Part shown: one piece after another, positions 1 through 7,818 of the stretch
Numbering within the stretch: the first letter of the stretch is position 1
How the letters are laid out: each line of letters opens with the position of its first letter
Assembly (NCBI RefSeq): GCF_002224285.1
Contig: NZ_CP022436.1
Location: 4,340,001-4,404,000 of the forward strand
DNA: 64,000 nt
Direction: 5' to 3'
Source: Arthrobacter sp. YN
Lineage (GTDB): Bacteria > Actinomycetota > Actinomycetes > Actinomycetales > Micrococcaceae
Notes under the pieces: generated by a model
Seen by the model: only the letters and a program-made list of their open reading frames with translations
Told to the model about the DNA's origin: nothing
Database searches by the model: none
Translations under genes and position numbers: made by a program

Positions 1-125
1 CCTGCGAGCGTATCCGGGAGGGTCTTCACCTGGATGGGGAATGCCTCTTCGATGCCATCTGCGGCAAGAGACTCAGCAATGGGCTTGGGCGTGCCAAGGG
101 CAGCAAAAGTAGTCATAAACTTCAT
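1..125 (-). CDS. DEAD-box RNA helicase, N-terminal fragment
   Basis: Only the first ~41 codons are in the window; the gene continues beyond base 1. The reading contains F-A-A-L-G-T-P-K-P-I and, about 20 residues on, G-I-E-E-A-F-P-I-Q followed by T-L-P. This is the Q-motif layout at the N-terminus of DEAD-box ATP-dependent RNA helicases, which unwind RNA duplexes in the cytoplasm. In-frame ATGs lie at 155, 125 and 116. I give 125, but the start at 116 (M-T-T-F-A-A-L-G) is equally plausible and no ribosome site decides it. The ATPase and helicase motifs lie outside the window, so the subfamily cannot be told. Confidence 0.75.
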   Translation of the reverse strand, partial: MKFMTTFAALGTPKPIAESLAADGIEEAFPIQVKTLPDTLA

Positions 126-400
126 GTCTTTCGGGCGGTGTCCAGTTGCGGACATCGGCCCCCGACGCCGGTTGGGCCAGGGGTTCGCCGAGGAAAAGTC
201 AGGTGGTCTACCGATTCGCTTCAACAGCGGTGGCCGGGACCAAATAGAACGCGTTCATCGACGCAGGATGTGCCTCTCACATGAAAAATGCCCCGCCGCG
301 CAGCCTTTCAGGCCACCTGCTTTAGGGCGTCACCGCACATCAAGTGTTCCCAGCTTAGCAGTGATCGGCGTGAAGCCTTGCATCGGGGCAGGTCACAGGG
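126..400. other. intergenic stretch, no gene seen
   Basis: Upstream of the helicase and downstream of the MFS exporter I see no open frame with a ribosome site or recognisable protein. A long open frame across 34-1743 on the plus strand is the shadow of the MFS gene. The helicase promoter is presumably here, but no convincing -10/-35 pair stands out. Confidence 0.5.
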
Positions 401-463
401 CGTTGCGAGGCCTGCTCTACACCCCTCCGGGCACGAATACCCTGCAGAGCAGGCCCCGCAACG
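401..463 (-). terminator. 18-bp hairpin directly after the MFS stop codon
   Basis: Bases 401-418 and 446-463 are complementary over 18 bp with one mismatch (408/456), around a 27-nt loop. On the minus strand that mismatch becomes a G-U wobble, which favours function in the minus-strand transcript. It starts 3 bases past the MFS stop. There is no T-tract, as is common for GC-rich actinobacterial terminators. Confidence 0.6.
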
Positions 464-465
464 GG

Positions 466-1905
466 TCAGGCCTGGCGCGTGAGTTCGGGTTCGGCGTCAG
501 GCGTGCTTGCTTCGGCAGGCGGCACACCCTGGCTGGCGCCATCCCCCGCTCTGCGGGCGGCGACCCTGGGCGCGATCAGAATCCCGACGACGGCGATCGC
601 CGCCGTCAGCGCGAAGACCCCCGCAAACGAGTTCGTCGTCGTAAAGGCGGTAAAGACGAGTCCCGTGAGAGCCAGGGAGAGCGCGCCGCCGAGGGAGTCG
701 GAGATGGACATGGCCGCGCTGTTGAAGCCTTGGTTTTCCGGGGTGGACATTGCCAACGTCATCACGGACAACCGCGGGTACATCAGGCCCATCCCGGCGC
801 CCGCGAGGATCCAGCCGCCGATCGCCACGGCCGCGGGCAGGGCAAACGCGGCCGTCACCAGCGTGGAGATCACGGCAACCAGCACCAGCGCGGCTCCGAT
901 TTTCACGGCAAGATCGTCTGCAAGCCGAGTCCCCAACCGCCCCTGAACTGCAGAAGCCCCGGCCCAGGCCAGCGCGGCGCCGGTCAGCGTCAGTCCAGCA
1001 AACGTCGGTGTAAATGCGTAGCGCTCCGTCAACAGGTACGGCAGGTACACCTCGGCGCCAAAGAACGCCGCGGACGCGAGCCCGCGCACCAGGATCACGC
1101 TGGGCAACCCTCTGCGTGCGGTCAACGTTCCGCGTGGCACCAGTGGGCGGACCGCCATCAGTGCAAGGACAAGCGCGACGACGGCAATCGCCCCGCCTAC
1201 GCTCGGAACCTCCGCGGACAGGTTCAGTCCGAGGACGGCAACGGCTGCGAGCGCAGCCCACCCCATGCGGCCAAACGCCCACGGGACGGGCTCGGCGACA
1301 GATTCCGAAGCAGACCCGGATCTCATCCCCCGCACAGCCGGCACCACCATCAGCAAGGCCGGAACCACCAGCCCCACCACGCCCAGGAACACCCAGTGCC
1401 AACTGCTCAACTGGGCCACAACACCTGCGGCGAAGGGTCCCACCAAGGACGGAACCACCCAGGAGGCAGCGAAGGCGGCGAAGATCTTGGGATGCAACGC
1501 GGGCGGGTACACGCGGGCCACCAACACGTAGAGGGCAACAGTCATCGCGCCACCGCCGAGTCCTTGGACCAGCCGGCCCAGCACCAGGATTTCCATAGTG
1601 CCGGCCATCCCGGCGATCAGCAGTCCCACCACGAACAACGCCACCGAGGAATACAGGGGCGCCGCCGGACCACGACGATCCGACCAGTTTCCCGCTGCCA
1701 CCATGCCCATCACGCCTGTTGCCAGCGGCCCGGCGAAGGCTAGTGCGTACAGGCTGGCTCCGTCGAGGTCGCGGCTCACCAGCGGCATGATGGTGGTGAC
1801 TGCGAGGGACTCGAACGCGCTGAGGAATACCAGCGCGCAGGCGCCCACGGTGGCAAGCAAGTAGGGGCGGCTCAGTATCCCGGCCGTTGAGGTGTCAGAG
1901 GTCAT
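466..1905 (-). CDS. MFS drug-exporter-like permease under SoxR control
   Basis: A 479-residue integral membrane protein with alternating hydrophobic segments throughout (12-14 predicted by eye). The loop G-N-W-S-D-R-R-G-P after the second/third helix is the MFS motif A, and L-G-R-L-V-Q-G-L-G-G-G follows in the fourth helix region, as in proton-coupled multidrug exporters. The C-terminal ~30 residues are hydrophilic. It diverges from a SoxR-type regulator. Its ATG lies only 7 bases beyond the candidate -10, so the mRNA may be leaderless. SoxR in actinobacteria is known to switch on exporters and redox enzymes in response to redox-active compounds, so export of such a compound is the likely job (inference). 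Confidence 0.88.
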   Translation of the reverse strand: MTSDTSTAGILSRPYLLATVGACALVFLSAFESLAVTTIMPLVSRDLDGASLYALAFAGPLATGVMGMVAAGNWSDRRGPAAPLYSSVALFVVGLLIAGMAGTMEILVLGRLVQGLGGGAMTVALYVLVARVYPPALHPKIFAAFAASWVVPSLVGPFAAGVVAQLSSWHWVFLGVVGLVVPALLMVVPAVRGMRSGSASESVAEPVPWAFGRMGWAALAAVAVLGLNLSAEVPSVGGAIAVVALVLALMAVRPLVPRGTLTARRGLPSVILVRGLASAAFFGAEVYLPYLLTERYAFTPTFAGLTLTGAALAWAGASAVQGRLGTRLADDLAVKIGAALVLVAVISTLVTAAFALPAAVAIGGWILAGAGMGLMYPRLSVMTLAMSTPENQGFNSAAMSISDSLGGALSLALTGLVFTAFTTTNSFAGVFALTAAIAVVGILIAPRVAARRAGDGASQGVPPAEASTPDAEPELTRQA

Positions 1906-1912
1906 GGTGGTT

Positions 1913-1943
1913 ACCCTAGAACCTCAACTAATGTTGAGGTCAA
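1913..1943 (-). promoter_or_regulatory. sox box within a SoxR-type promoter of the MFS gene
   Basis: A palindrome at 1921-1940 has 8-bp arms ACCTCAAC / GTTGAGGT around TAAT; the outer CCTCAA...TTGAGG matches the known SoxR operator. On the minus strand TTGACC (1938-1943) and TAGGGT (1913-1918) form -35 and -10 with a 19-bp spacer holding the palindrome. An over-long 19-20 bp spacer is the hallmark of MerR/SoxR-activated promoters. The soxR promoter must overlap on the other strand. Confidence 0.85.
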
Positions 1944-1971
1944 TCCACCGCCCTCCACCGGAAGCAATGTC

Positions 1972-2427
1972 ATGTCGCAAGCCCCAACCCACCGGCCCCT
2001 CACCATCGGTGAGCTGTCCGAGCGAAGCGGAGTGTCGCCGTCGGCCCTTCATTTCTACGAACGCAACGGACTCATCGAAGCCGAGCGGACGGCCGGCAAC
2101 CAGCGACGGTATCGCCGCGACACATTGCGGCGGGTCGCGTTCATCAAGACCTCGCAGCGCGTTGGCCTGCCGTTGAAGGACATCCGCGACGCGTTGGACT
2201 CCCTGCCGGACGGCCGGACTCCCACCAAACGGGACTGGGCAAGGTTGTCGCTGCGGTGGCGCACGGAGCTCGACGAACGCATCGCCGCACTCCAGCACCT
2301 CCGCAACGACCTTGACGGATGCATCGGCTGCGGCTGCCTGAGCCTGAAGTCGTGCACGCTGCAGAACCCGTCGGACGAGCTCGGCGCCTCAGGGGCCGGG
2401 GCGCAGCGCTGGAGTCAGCCGAAATAG
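1972..2427 (+). CDS. soxR: redox-sensing MerR-family regulator SoxR
   Basis: A 151-residue regulator. Residues ~10-80 form a MerR winged helix (T-I-G-E-L-S-E-R-S-G-V, then L-H-F-Y-E-R-N-G-L-I), followed by a dimerisation helix. Cysteines 117, 120, 122 and 128 are spaced C-x2-C-x-C-x5-C, the [2Fe-2S] ligand set of SoxR, so the protein should sense oxidation of that cluster by redox-cycling compounds. The ATG at 1972 is preceded by GGAAG. It is divergent from the MFS exporter with the sox box between them. The C-terminal ~20 residues after the cluster are low complexity. Confidence 0.92.
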   Translation: MSQAPTHRPLTIGELSERSGVSPSALHFYERNGLIEAERTAGNQRRYRRDTLRRVAFIKTSQRVGLPLKDIRDALDSLPDGRTPTKRDWARLSLRWRTELDERIAALQHLRNDLDGCIGCGCLSLKSCTLQNPSDELGASGAGAQRWSQPK

Positions 2428-2473
2428 GAGGCTGACCTGCCGCCGGGTTAGAACAACGTGAAACAGGGGTCGG

Positions 2474-4482
2474 CTATGCGATTGCCGTCATCACGTTCCA
2501 GCCAGCGCCCACCCTTAGCCCTGGCTGATAGCCTCCATGTTCTGTCCCCGGGTAGAGCCAGAAGTCGCCGGAGAAATCTCGCGCCAGAATGTCCGGAATG
2601 TCGTCGCCATCGAAGTCGCCCGGAGTCACGATGCTGGTCATCGCATTCCAGCCGGTGCCGACTTGCCGCCGAGGTACCCAACGGTTGGACAGATCGCGCT
2701 CGTAGAGCCACAAGTTTCCGGCGCTGTCGCGTGCAAGCACATCAGTACCGGGGTTCGCATTTCTCCCAGGTCCCATGATTGCCGTCATGTCATTCCAACC
2801 GGAACCGACCTTCGTACGCGATAACCACCCGCCCATGCCATTGCCCGGATAGAGCCACAGGTCGCCTGCGCCGTCGCGGGCCAAAATGTCCGAGTGCCCG
2901 TCATAATCAAAATCTCCCGGTGCGAACACTGCGGTCATGGCATTCCAGCCCACGCCAACCTTGCTGGGTGACCACCAATACGACTGTCCATCCCCTGGAT
3001 ACAGCCAAAGGTCTCCGGAGTTGTCCCGCGCCAGGACATCCGGCTTCAAGTCTCCATTGAAGTCACCGGGAGTAACAACCAAGTTCATGCCATTCCAGCC
3101 AGAGCCGGCTCGAGCCCGCGTAAGCCAACCCTTGTTGGCGTTGCCCGGATAGAGCCACAGTGCACCTCCCGAATCACGGGCCAGGATATCTGTGGCGAAA
3201 TCGGAGTTGTAATCCTTGCGCACGTTGTCGAGGCGAGGCGCATTGACCACCACGATGTGCCCACCGCCGCTTGTTAGTCCATAGCCCTTACTACCATCCG
3301 GGGACATCATGAAGCTACTGACCATCCTGGGCATGGGGGTACTGGCCAGAACTTGAAGCGAAGGCAAAGCAAGGACCACAGCTTTGCTGCCCAACACGTA
3401 GAGCCTCTTACCGTCCGGACTCGTTTGGACGACCGGACGCCCCGGAGTGTCTATGCCCGGGTCTGCCGTGGCAATGGGCCTCGCTGTATTCTTCGCAACG
3501 TCAATTTCAGCCACGAAGTAGTCGCCCGCGACGTTCTCTCCGTTCACGACGCGCCCCGGATATTGATCCACGACGTACGCCCGCGAACTGTCTTTAGTGA
3601 ATACAGGAGCGGATACAGGCGAGTTGGTCGGAATACTTGTAAGAACCGTGTCGGTGGAAATCGCCACGACTGAGATCCCGCCCGAAGGCTTGGGATAGAA
3701 GATCTTTGTACCATCGGCAGAGATGGAGCCTTGACCCAGTCCACCTTCGATTGGAAGCGTCTTGATCACTTTGTTGGTGACGGCGCTAATGACAGTGATG
3801 GTTTTATCCGCGTAATTCGATACGTAGACCTTGTCCCCGGACGGCGCAACAAGGACCTCGTTGGCACCAGCCCCGACCGGAACAACGGCCTTCACAACTC
3901 TTGCTGCGAGGTCGATAACGTGTACCGACCCGTTTTTTAGTGGCGAGTCATAGGGCCTTCCAGACAATGCATAAAGCACGCCCCCGTTTGCTGAGATGGC
4001 TACCTTCTGGGCTTCTTCAGCCAAAGGAATCCTGGCAGTGACCGTGTGCCGGACCGTGTCCACCACAGCGATGTCAGCCGTCTCGTAACTTGTAGGCAGA
4101 TACGCAGTAGATCCGTTGGGCGACATCGCAAGGTCGAACGCGTTCATTACTTCAACGCTGCCTGACACCATGTCCGGTGGGACGTAGATATCTGCAAAGT
4201 ACTGACGGCCATAGACGAAGGCCCTGGACCCGTCACGACTGAACTTTAATATGCTTGCATCCACTGCAAGGGTGTCTGGAGAATCCATTGAAGCCAAGGG
4301 GACTCCCCCTTTATCTTCGCGGGACTTTGACCCGCGGATTTCAGTGACGTCGCCATGTGAACTGATGAGCTGATCGTGGGCTGAATGGGATGCGCGTTAG
4401 CAACCCCACCGCCCACCAGCAAAAGCGCTGCTGCAGCTGTCAGCGCAGCGGGCACACGAACATTGCGTGGCAGGAACACCAT
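2474..4482 (-). pseudogene. secreted YVTN beta-propeller / FG-GAP repeat protein, frameshifted after the signal peptide
   Basis: The main open frame (2474-4297, up to 607 residues, TTG as first possible start) has N-terminal YVTN-like propeller blades (about residues 10-345), then five ~48-residue repeats of the pattern G-W-N-x-M-T...P-G-D-F-x-G-D...D-I-L-A-R-D...L-W-L-Y-P-G, an FG-GAP/VCBS-like surface fold. It lacks a signal peptide. In another frame, an ATG at 4482 with a strong GGGGGA site encodes a clear Sec signal peptide (hydrophobic core A-A-A-A-L-L-L-V-G-G, ending A-N-A). The main frame stays open upstream of 4297 until a TAA inside the signal-peptide region, so the two parts belong together and one extra base near 4385-4405 would join them to ~669 residues. 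It may be a real null allele or a base-calling error. Function unknown; probably cell-surface or extracellular. Confidence 0.75.
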
Positions 4483-4644
4483 GAATCCCCCAGTACGAGG
4501 CGCCATCAGAATGATTCGGGCGCAGAAGGTCACAGATTATCCGCCATCGCAGGCAAAAACCAGAGGGTGTCCACCTAGCGCTGGAGTTTGCCGAACCAGC
4601 AACAGGCATTGCCTTCTGTCAGCCCGTAGCGGCACGCTTGGCAT

Positions 4645-5388
4645 ATGACTGAAATGACGCACGACGGCGGTACTTCCCTGAGCGAACAGCCCGCCAGTGC
4701 GGGCACCCACCAGCACGGGCACCAGCATGAAGGAGCGCAGCAGCGCGGCCTGAACCTCCATGAGGACGCGGACAACGCCGTTGACATGTGGGATGGCATG
4801 TACCGGGAGCGGACCAAGGTCTGGAGCGGGAATCCCAACCCGCAACTGGTGGCCGAAGCCAAGGACCTGAAACCCGGCCGGGCCCTGGACCTCGGCTCCG
4901 GGGAAGGCGGTGACGCTATTTGGTTGGCCCAGCAAGGCTGGACCGTCACCGCGCTGGACGTGTCCGCCGTCGCGCTCGAACGGGCAGCTGCGCATGCAGC
5001 GGAAGCCGGCCAGGTTGAGCGCATCACCTGGCAGCAACAGGACCTCACAGAATGGGCGCCCCAACCGGAGTTCGACCTCGTCTCGGCGCAATTCCTGCAC
5101 TCGCCCCTCCTGCCGTGGCGGGATTCCGTGGCATTGGCGGCAGCGGCAGTCGCGCCGGGTGGCACGTTGTTGATCGTGGGTCATCACCCACATGGGCTGC
5201 CGTCGTGGAGCCACCACCACGATTCCGGCATGTTCTTCACTCCGGAGCAGTTGGCGGGCGCCCTGAGGCTGGACCGCGAGCCGTGGTTCGTCAATGTCCT
5301 GACGGACCGCGAGCGCACGGTCTCCGGCCCCAACGGCGAGTCCGGCAGCACCCTGGACACCGTCTTGAGGGCTACCAAGCACGCTTAG
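4645..5388 (+). CDS. class I SAM-dependent methyltransferase
   Basis: A 247-residue soluble protein. Motif I, L-D-L-G-S-G-E-G-G-D at about residues 80-90, binds S-adenosylmethionine; the acidic motif II (A-L-D-V-S) and D-L-x-x-W then F-D-L-V-S (motif post-II) follow. The layout resembles small-molecule methyltransferases of the thiopurine/tellurite-resistance type. The N-terminus is His-rich (H-Q-H-G-H-Q-H), which could bind metal. The start is uncertain because no good ribosome site precedes 4645. The gene ends 4 nt inside the convergent AsnC-type gene. Substrate unknown. Confidence 0.82.
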   Translation: MTEMTHDGGTSLSEQPASAGTHQHGHQHEGAQQRGLNLHEDADNAVDMWDGMYRERTKVWSGNPNPQLVAEAKDLKPGRALDLGSGEGGDAIWLAQQGWTVTALDVSAVALERAAAHAAEAGQVERITWQQQDLTEWAPQPEFDLVSAQFLHSPLLPWRDSVALAAAAVAPGGTLLIVGHHPHGLPSWSHHHDSGMFFTPEQLAGALRLDREPWFVNVLTDRERTVSGPNGESGSTLDTVLRATKHA

Positions 5389-6422
5389 ATACCGTCAGGC
5401 AGCAGCTCCCCATAGGGCGGAACCACTTTGCCCGTGGCAGTCGAGTCCGGGTTCAGCATCCACCCGACCCGCTTTGCCGTGTTCAGCATGACCACGCTCT
5501 CCACGAGTTCGATGCCCGGGATGCGCTGCTGGATGGTGAGTTCCATTTCCATAACCTCGGCGAGCGAGCGCAGCCACATGATCATGGTGAAGTTGGTGCG
5601 GCCTGTGGTGGATGCGGAGAAGCGGATGTTCCGGATGGCCCGGAGTTCTGTGGCGGCGGCTTCGTGCTCGCCTGCCGGAACGTTGGCAAACCACTGGACC
5701 GTGATGGGGAACCCTGAGAACTGCTGGGCTATTTCGCAACGGAAGGACAGCATTCGGCTGTTCAGGACCCGCCCCAGTTGCCGTTGGACCGTGGCGGGAT
5801 TGCGGCCCAGAGCGCGGGCGATGTCTGCTGCTGTTGCACGACCGTCGCGCGCGAGGAACGGGATGAGCGCCAAATGGCTTTCGGGGAGCGGGACCACGAT
5901 GGTGTCCGGCGCTGACGGGTTGGCCGATTCGGGTCCGGCGAGCGCCCGGAGTGCCTGCTGCTCTGCCTTGGTGAGGACGTTGAGCCGCCACGCGTAGCCG
6001 CTGGTGTGGATCCGTGTGCACAGTGCCGTGTGGTACTTGGTGAGACCACGGATTTCCTTGAGCCTGGGCAGCAGCTGAGTGCTGAACTGCTCCAGGTCCT
6101 GGGTGATGACTGTCAGCGTGAGATCGCGGTTGCTGGCGGCTTCCTCCACCGTGATGACTTCGGGAAGCTTGGCGACCGCAGAGGTCACCTCCGGCCTCAG
6201 GTGCATTTCGCAATCGATATCCACCATGGCCAGGCACATGTCCTTGGGATCACCCATCAGGTGCGCCGTGGTCCAGGATGCCCCTGCGGATTTCAACCGC
6301 TCCCATCGTGACGCCAGCGTCGTGGCGTGAACGCCCAGGACTTCACCGGCGTCGGACCAGCTGATCCGGGGCGAGATCTGCAAGGCGTTGATCAGTCGTA
6401 GATCTTCTTCACTGAGGTCCAT
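5385..6422 (-). CDS. double-domain Lrp/AsnC-family regulator
   Basis: 345 residues, about twice a normal Lrp. The N-terminal AsnC helix-turn-helix (D-L-S-E-E-D-L-R-L-I-N-A-L-Q-I-S-P-R-I-S-W) and a ligand-type domain are followed by a second helix-turn-helix near residue 200 (L-A-R-D-G-R-A-T-A-A-D-I-A-R-A-L-G) and a second C-terminal ligand-type domain. The ATG at 6422 follows AGGAGA; the longer open frame upstream is spurious. It is transcribed away from the M20 hydrolase/MHS carrier pair, which it probably controls in response to an amino acid or conjugate (inference). Confidence 0.88.
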   Translation of the reverse strand: MDLSEEDLRLINALQISPRISWSDAGEVLGVHATTLASRWERLKSAGASWTTAHLMGDPKDMCLAMVDIDCEMHLRPEVTSAVAKLPEVITVEEAASNRDLTLTVITQDLEQFSTQLLPRLKEIRGLTKYHTALCTRIHTSGYAWRLNVLTKAEQQALRALAGPESANPSAPDTIVVPLPESHLALIPFLARDGRATAADIARALGRNPATVQRQLGRVLNSRMLSFRCEIAQQFSGFPITVQWFANVPAGEHEAAATELRAIRNIRFSASTTGRTNFTMIMWLRSLAEVMEMELTIQQRIPGIELVESVVMLNTAKRVGWMLNPDSTATGKVVPPYGELLPDGI

Positions 6423-6455
6423 GAGCCAATTCTCTCCTAAGCCTGCATTTTTTCT

Positions 6456-6485
6456 GGAAAATTCATGGCAAATGTGCATATTTCC
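6456..6485. promoter_or_regulatory. candidate AsnC-type operator
   Basis: The 141-bp gap between the divergent regulator and M20 genes holds an AT-rich imperfect dyad, GGAAA at 6456 and TTTCC ending at 6485, with TTCATG/GTGCAT inside. AT-rich imperfect dyads of this kind are typical Lrp/AsnC binding sites; this region also must hold both promoters. Confidence 0.4.
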
Positions 6486-6563
6486 AGATGTTTTGTGCCA
6501 TGTGAAGCAGGTCACCCCAGAATGGCTTAAGGAACACGTCACCGAGATCGACCAGGAGAACAG

Positions 6564-7781
6564 ATGACCATCGCCGCAGACGCCAAGGAACTGCAGGAGG
6601 ACATCGTCCGCCTCCGCCACGACCTCCATCGCGAACCGGAAATCGGCCTGCAGCTCCCCCGGACCCAGGAAAAGGTTCTCAAGGCGCTGGACGGGCTCCC
6701 GTACGAGATCACCGTTGGCAAGGAAACGACGTCGGTCACAGCGGTTCTGCGCGGCGGTGCGGCTCACGCTTCGGCCGAGAAGCCCGTGGTGTTGCTGCGC
6801 GCCGACATGGATGGACTTCCTGTACAAGAAACCACGGGCGTGGACTACGCCTCCCGTATAGAGGGTGCGATGCACGCCTGCGGCCACGACCTCCACACCT
6901 CCATGCTGGCCGGCGCTGCCACCCTGCTTGCCGAACGCCGCGACCAGCTGGCCGGCGACGTCATCCTCATGTTCCAGCCGGGCGAGGAAGGCTTCGACGG
7001 TGCCAGCTACATGATCAAGGAAGGCGTCCTGGATGCCGCAGGCCGCCGAGCCGACACCGCCTATGGGATGCACGTGTTCTCCTCGCTGGAACCCCACGGC
7101 CAATTCGTCACCAAGCCCGGCGTCATGCTCAGTTCCTCCGACGGCCTTGTTGTCACGGTGCTGGGCGCGGGTGGCCACGGCTCCGCACCCTATTCGGCTA
7201 AGGATCCCGTCACGGCCGCTGCCGAAATGGTCACTGCCCTGCAGGTCATGGTCACCCGGCAGTTCAACATGTTCGATCCCGTAGTCCTGACCGTCGGTGT
7301 GCTCCACGCAGGAACCAAGCGCAACGTGATCCCCGAGACCGCCCGCATCGAAGCCACCATCCGAACCTTCTCAGAGGAGTCCCGGCGGAAGATGATGGAA
7401 GCAGTACCCAGGCTTCTCCATGGCATCGCAGCAGCCCACGGTTTGGAGGCGGACGTGCACTACCAGGAGGAGTATCCCCTCACCATCAACGATGAGGATG
7501 AGACCACCACGGCGGAGAAGGTCATCGCCGGAATGTTTGGCGAGTCCCGGCATACCCGCATGGCCACGCCGCTGAGCGGTTCCGAGGACTTCTCCCGCGT
7601 CCTTGCCGAAGTCCCCGGCACCTTCGTGGGACTCAGTGCTGTTGCCCCCGGCGCCGACCACACGACGTCGCCGTTCAACCACTCGCCGTACGCAATGTTC
7701 GACGACGGCGTCCTCACCGATGGTGCAGCGCTGTATGCCGAACTCGCGGTATCCCGCATCGCCGCCCTCGCCGGCAACTAA
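6564..7781 (+). CDS. M20-family amidohydrolase (hippurate/IAA-conjugate hydrolase type)
   Basis: 405 residues. The family features are in order: R-H-D-L-H-R-E-P-E near residue 20, L-L-R-A-D-M-D-G-L-P near 80, A-C-G-H-D-L-H (metal-binding Cys and His) near 110, Q-P-G-E-E-G (catalytic Glu) near 140, a lid domain, then G-S-E-D-F and a late conserved His. Such enzymes hydrolyse N-acyl or N-aroyl amino acids in the cytoplasm using a metal pair. AGGAG lies 6 nt before the ATG. The next gene is an MHS carrier, so import of the conjugate followed by hydrolysis is the likely pathway (inference). Confidence 0.9.
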   Translation: MTIAADAKELQEDIVRLRHDLHREPEIGLQLPRTQEKVLKALDGLPYEITVGKETTSVTAVLRGGAAHASAEKPVVLLRADMDGLPVQETTGVDYASRIEGAMHACGHDLHTSMLAGAATLLAERRDQLAGDVILMFQPGEEGFDGASYMIKEGVLDAAGRRADTAYGMHVFSSLEPHGQFVTKPGVMLSSSDGLVVTVLGAGGHGSAPYSAKDPVTAAAEMVTALQVMVTRQFNMFDPVVLTVGVLHAGTKRNVIPETARIEATIRTFSEESRRKMMEAVPRLLHGIAAAHGLEADVHYQEEYPLTINDEDETTTAEKVIAGMFGESRHTRMATPLSGSEDFSRVLAEVPGTFVGLSAVAPGADHTTSPFNHSPYAMFDDGVLTDGAALYAELAVSRIAALAGN

Positions 7782-7818
7782 GCCCCACCTCCCAGCCCGC
7801 CCCATCTTGGAGAATCCC

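Noticed and set aside
126..400. tRNA gene suggested by GGGTTCGCC near 180
   Set aside because: No acceptor or anticodon stems can be folded around it.
34..1743. 569-residue open frame on the plus strand
   Set aside because: It overlaps the helicase start and the MFS gene in the opposite sense, is Arg/Pro/Gly/His-rich as expected for GC-rich antisense frames, and matches no family.
5385..7307. 640-residue reading that extends the AsnC-type gene upstream through the M20 gene
   Set aside because: The part before 6422 is antisense to the M20 hydrolase; the regulator has its own ATG with AGGAGA at 6422.
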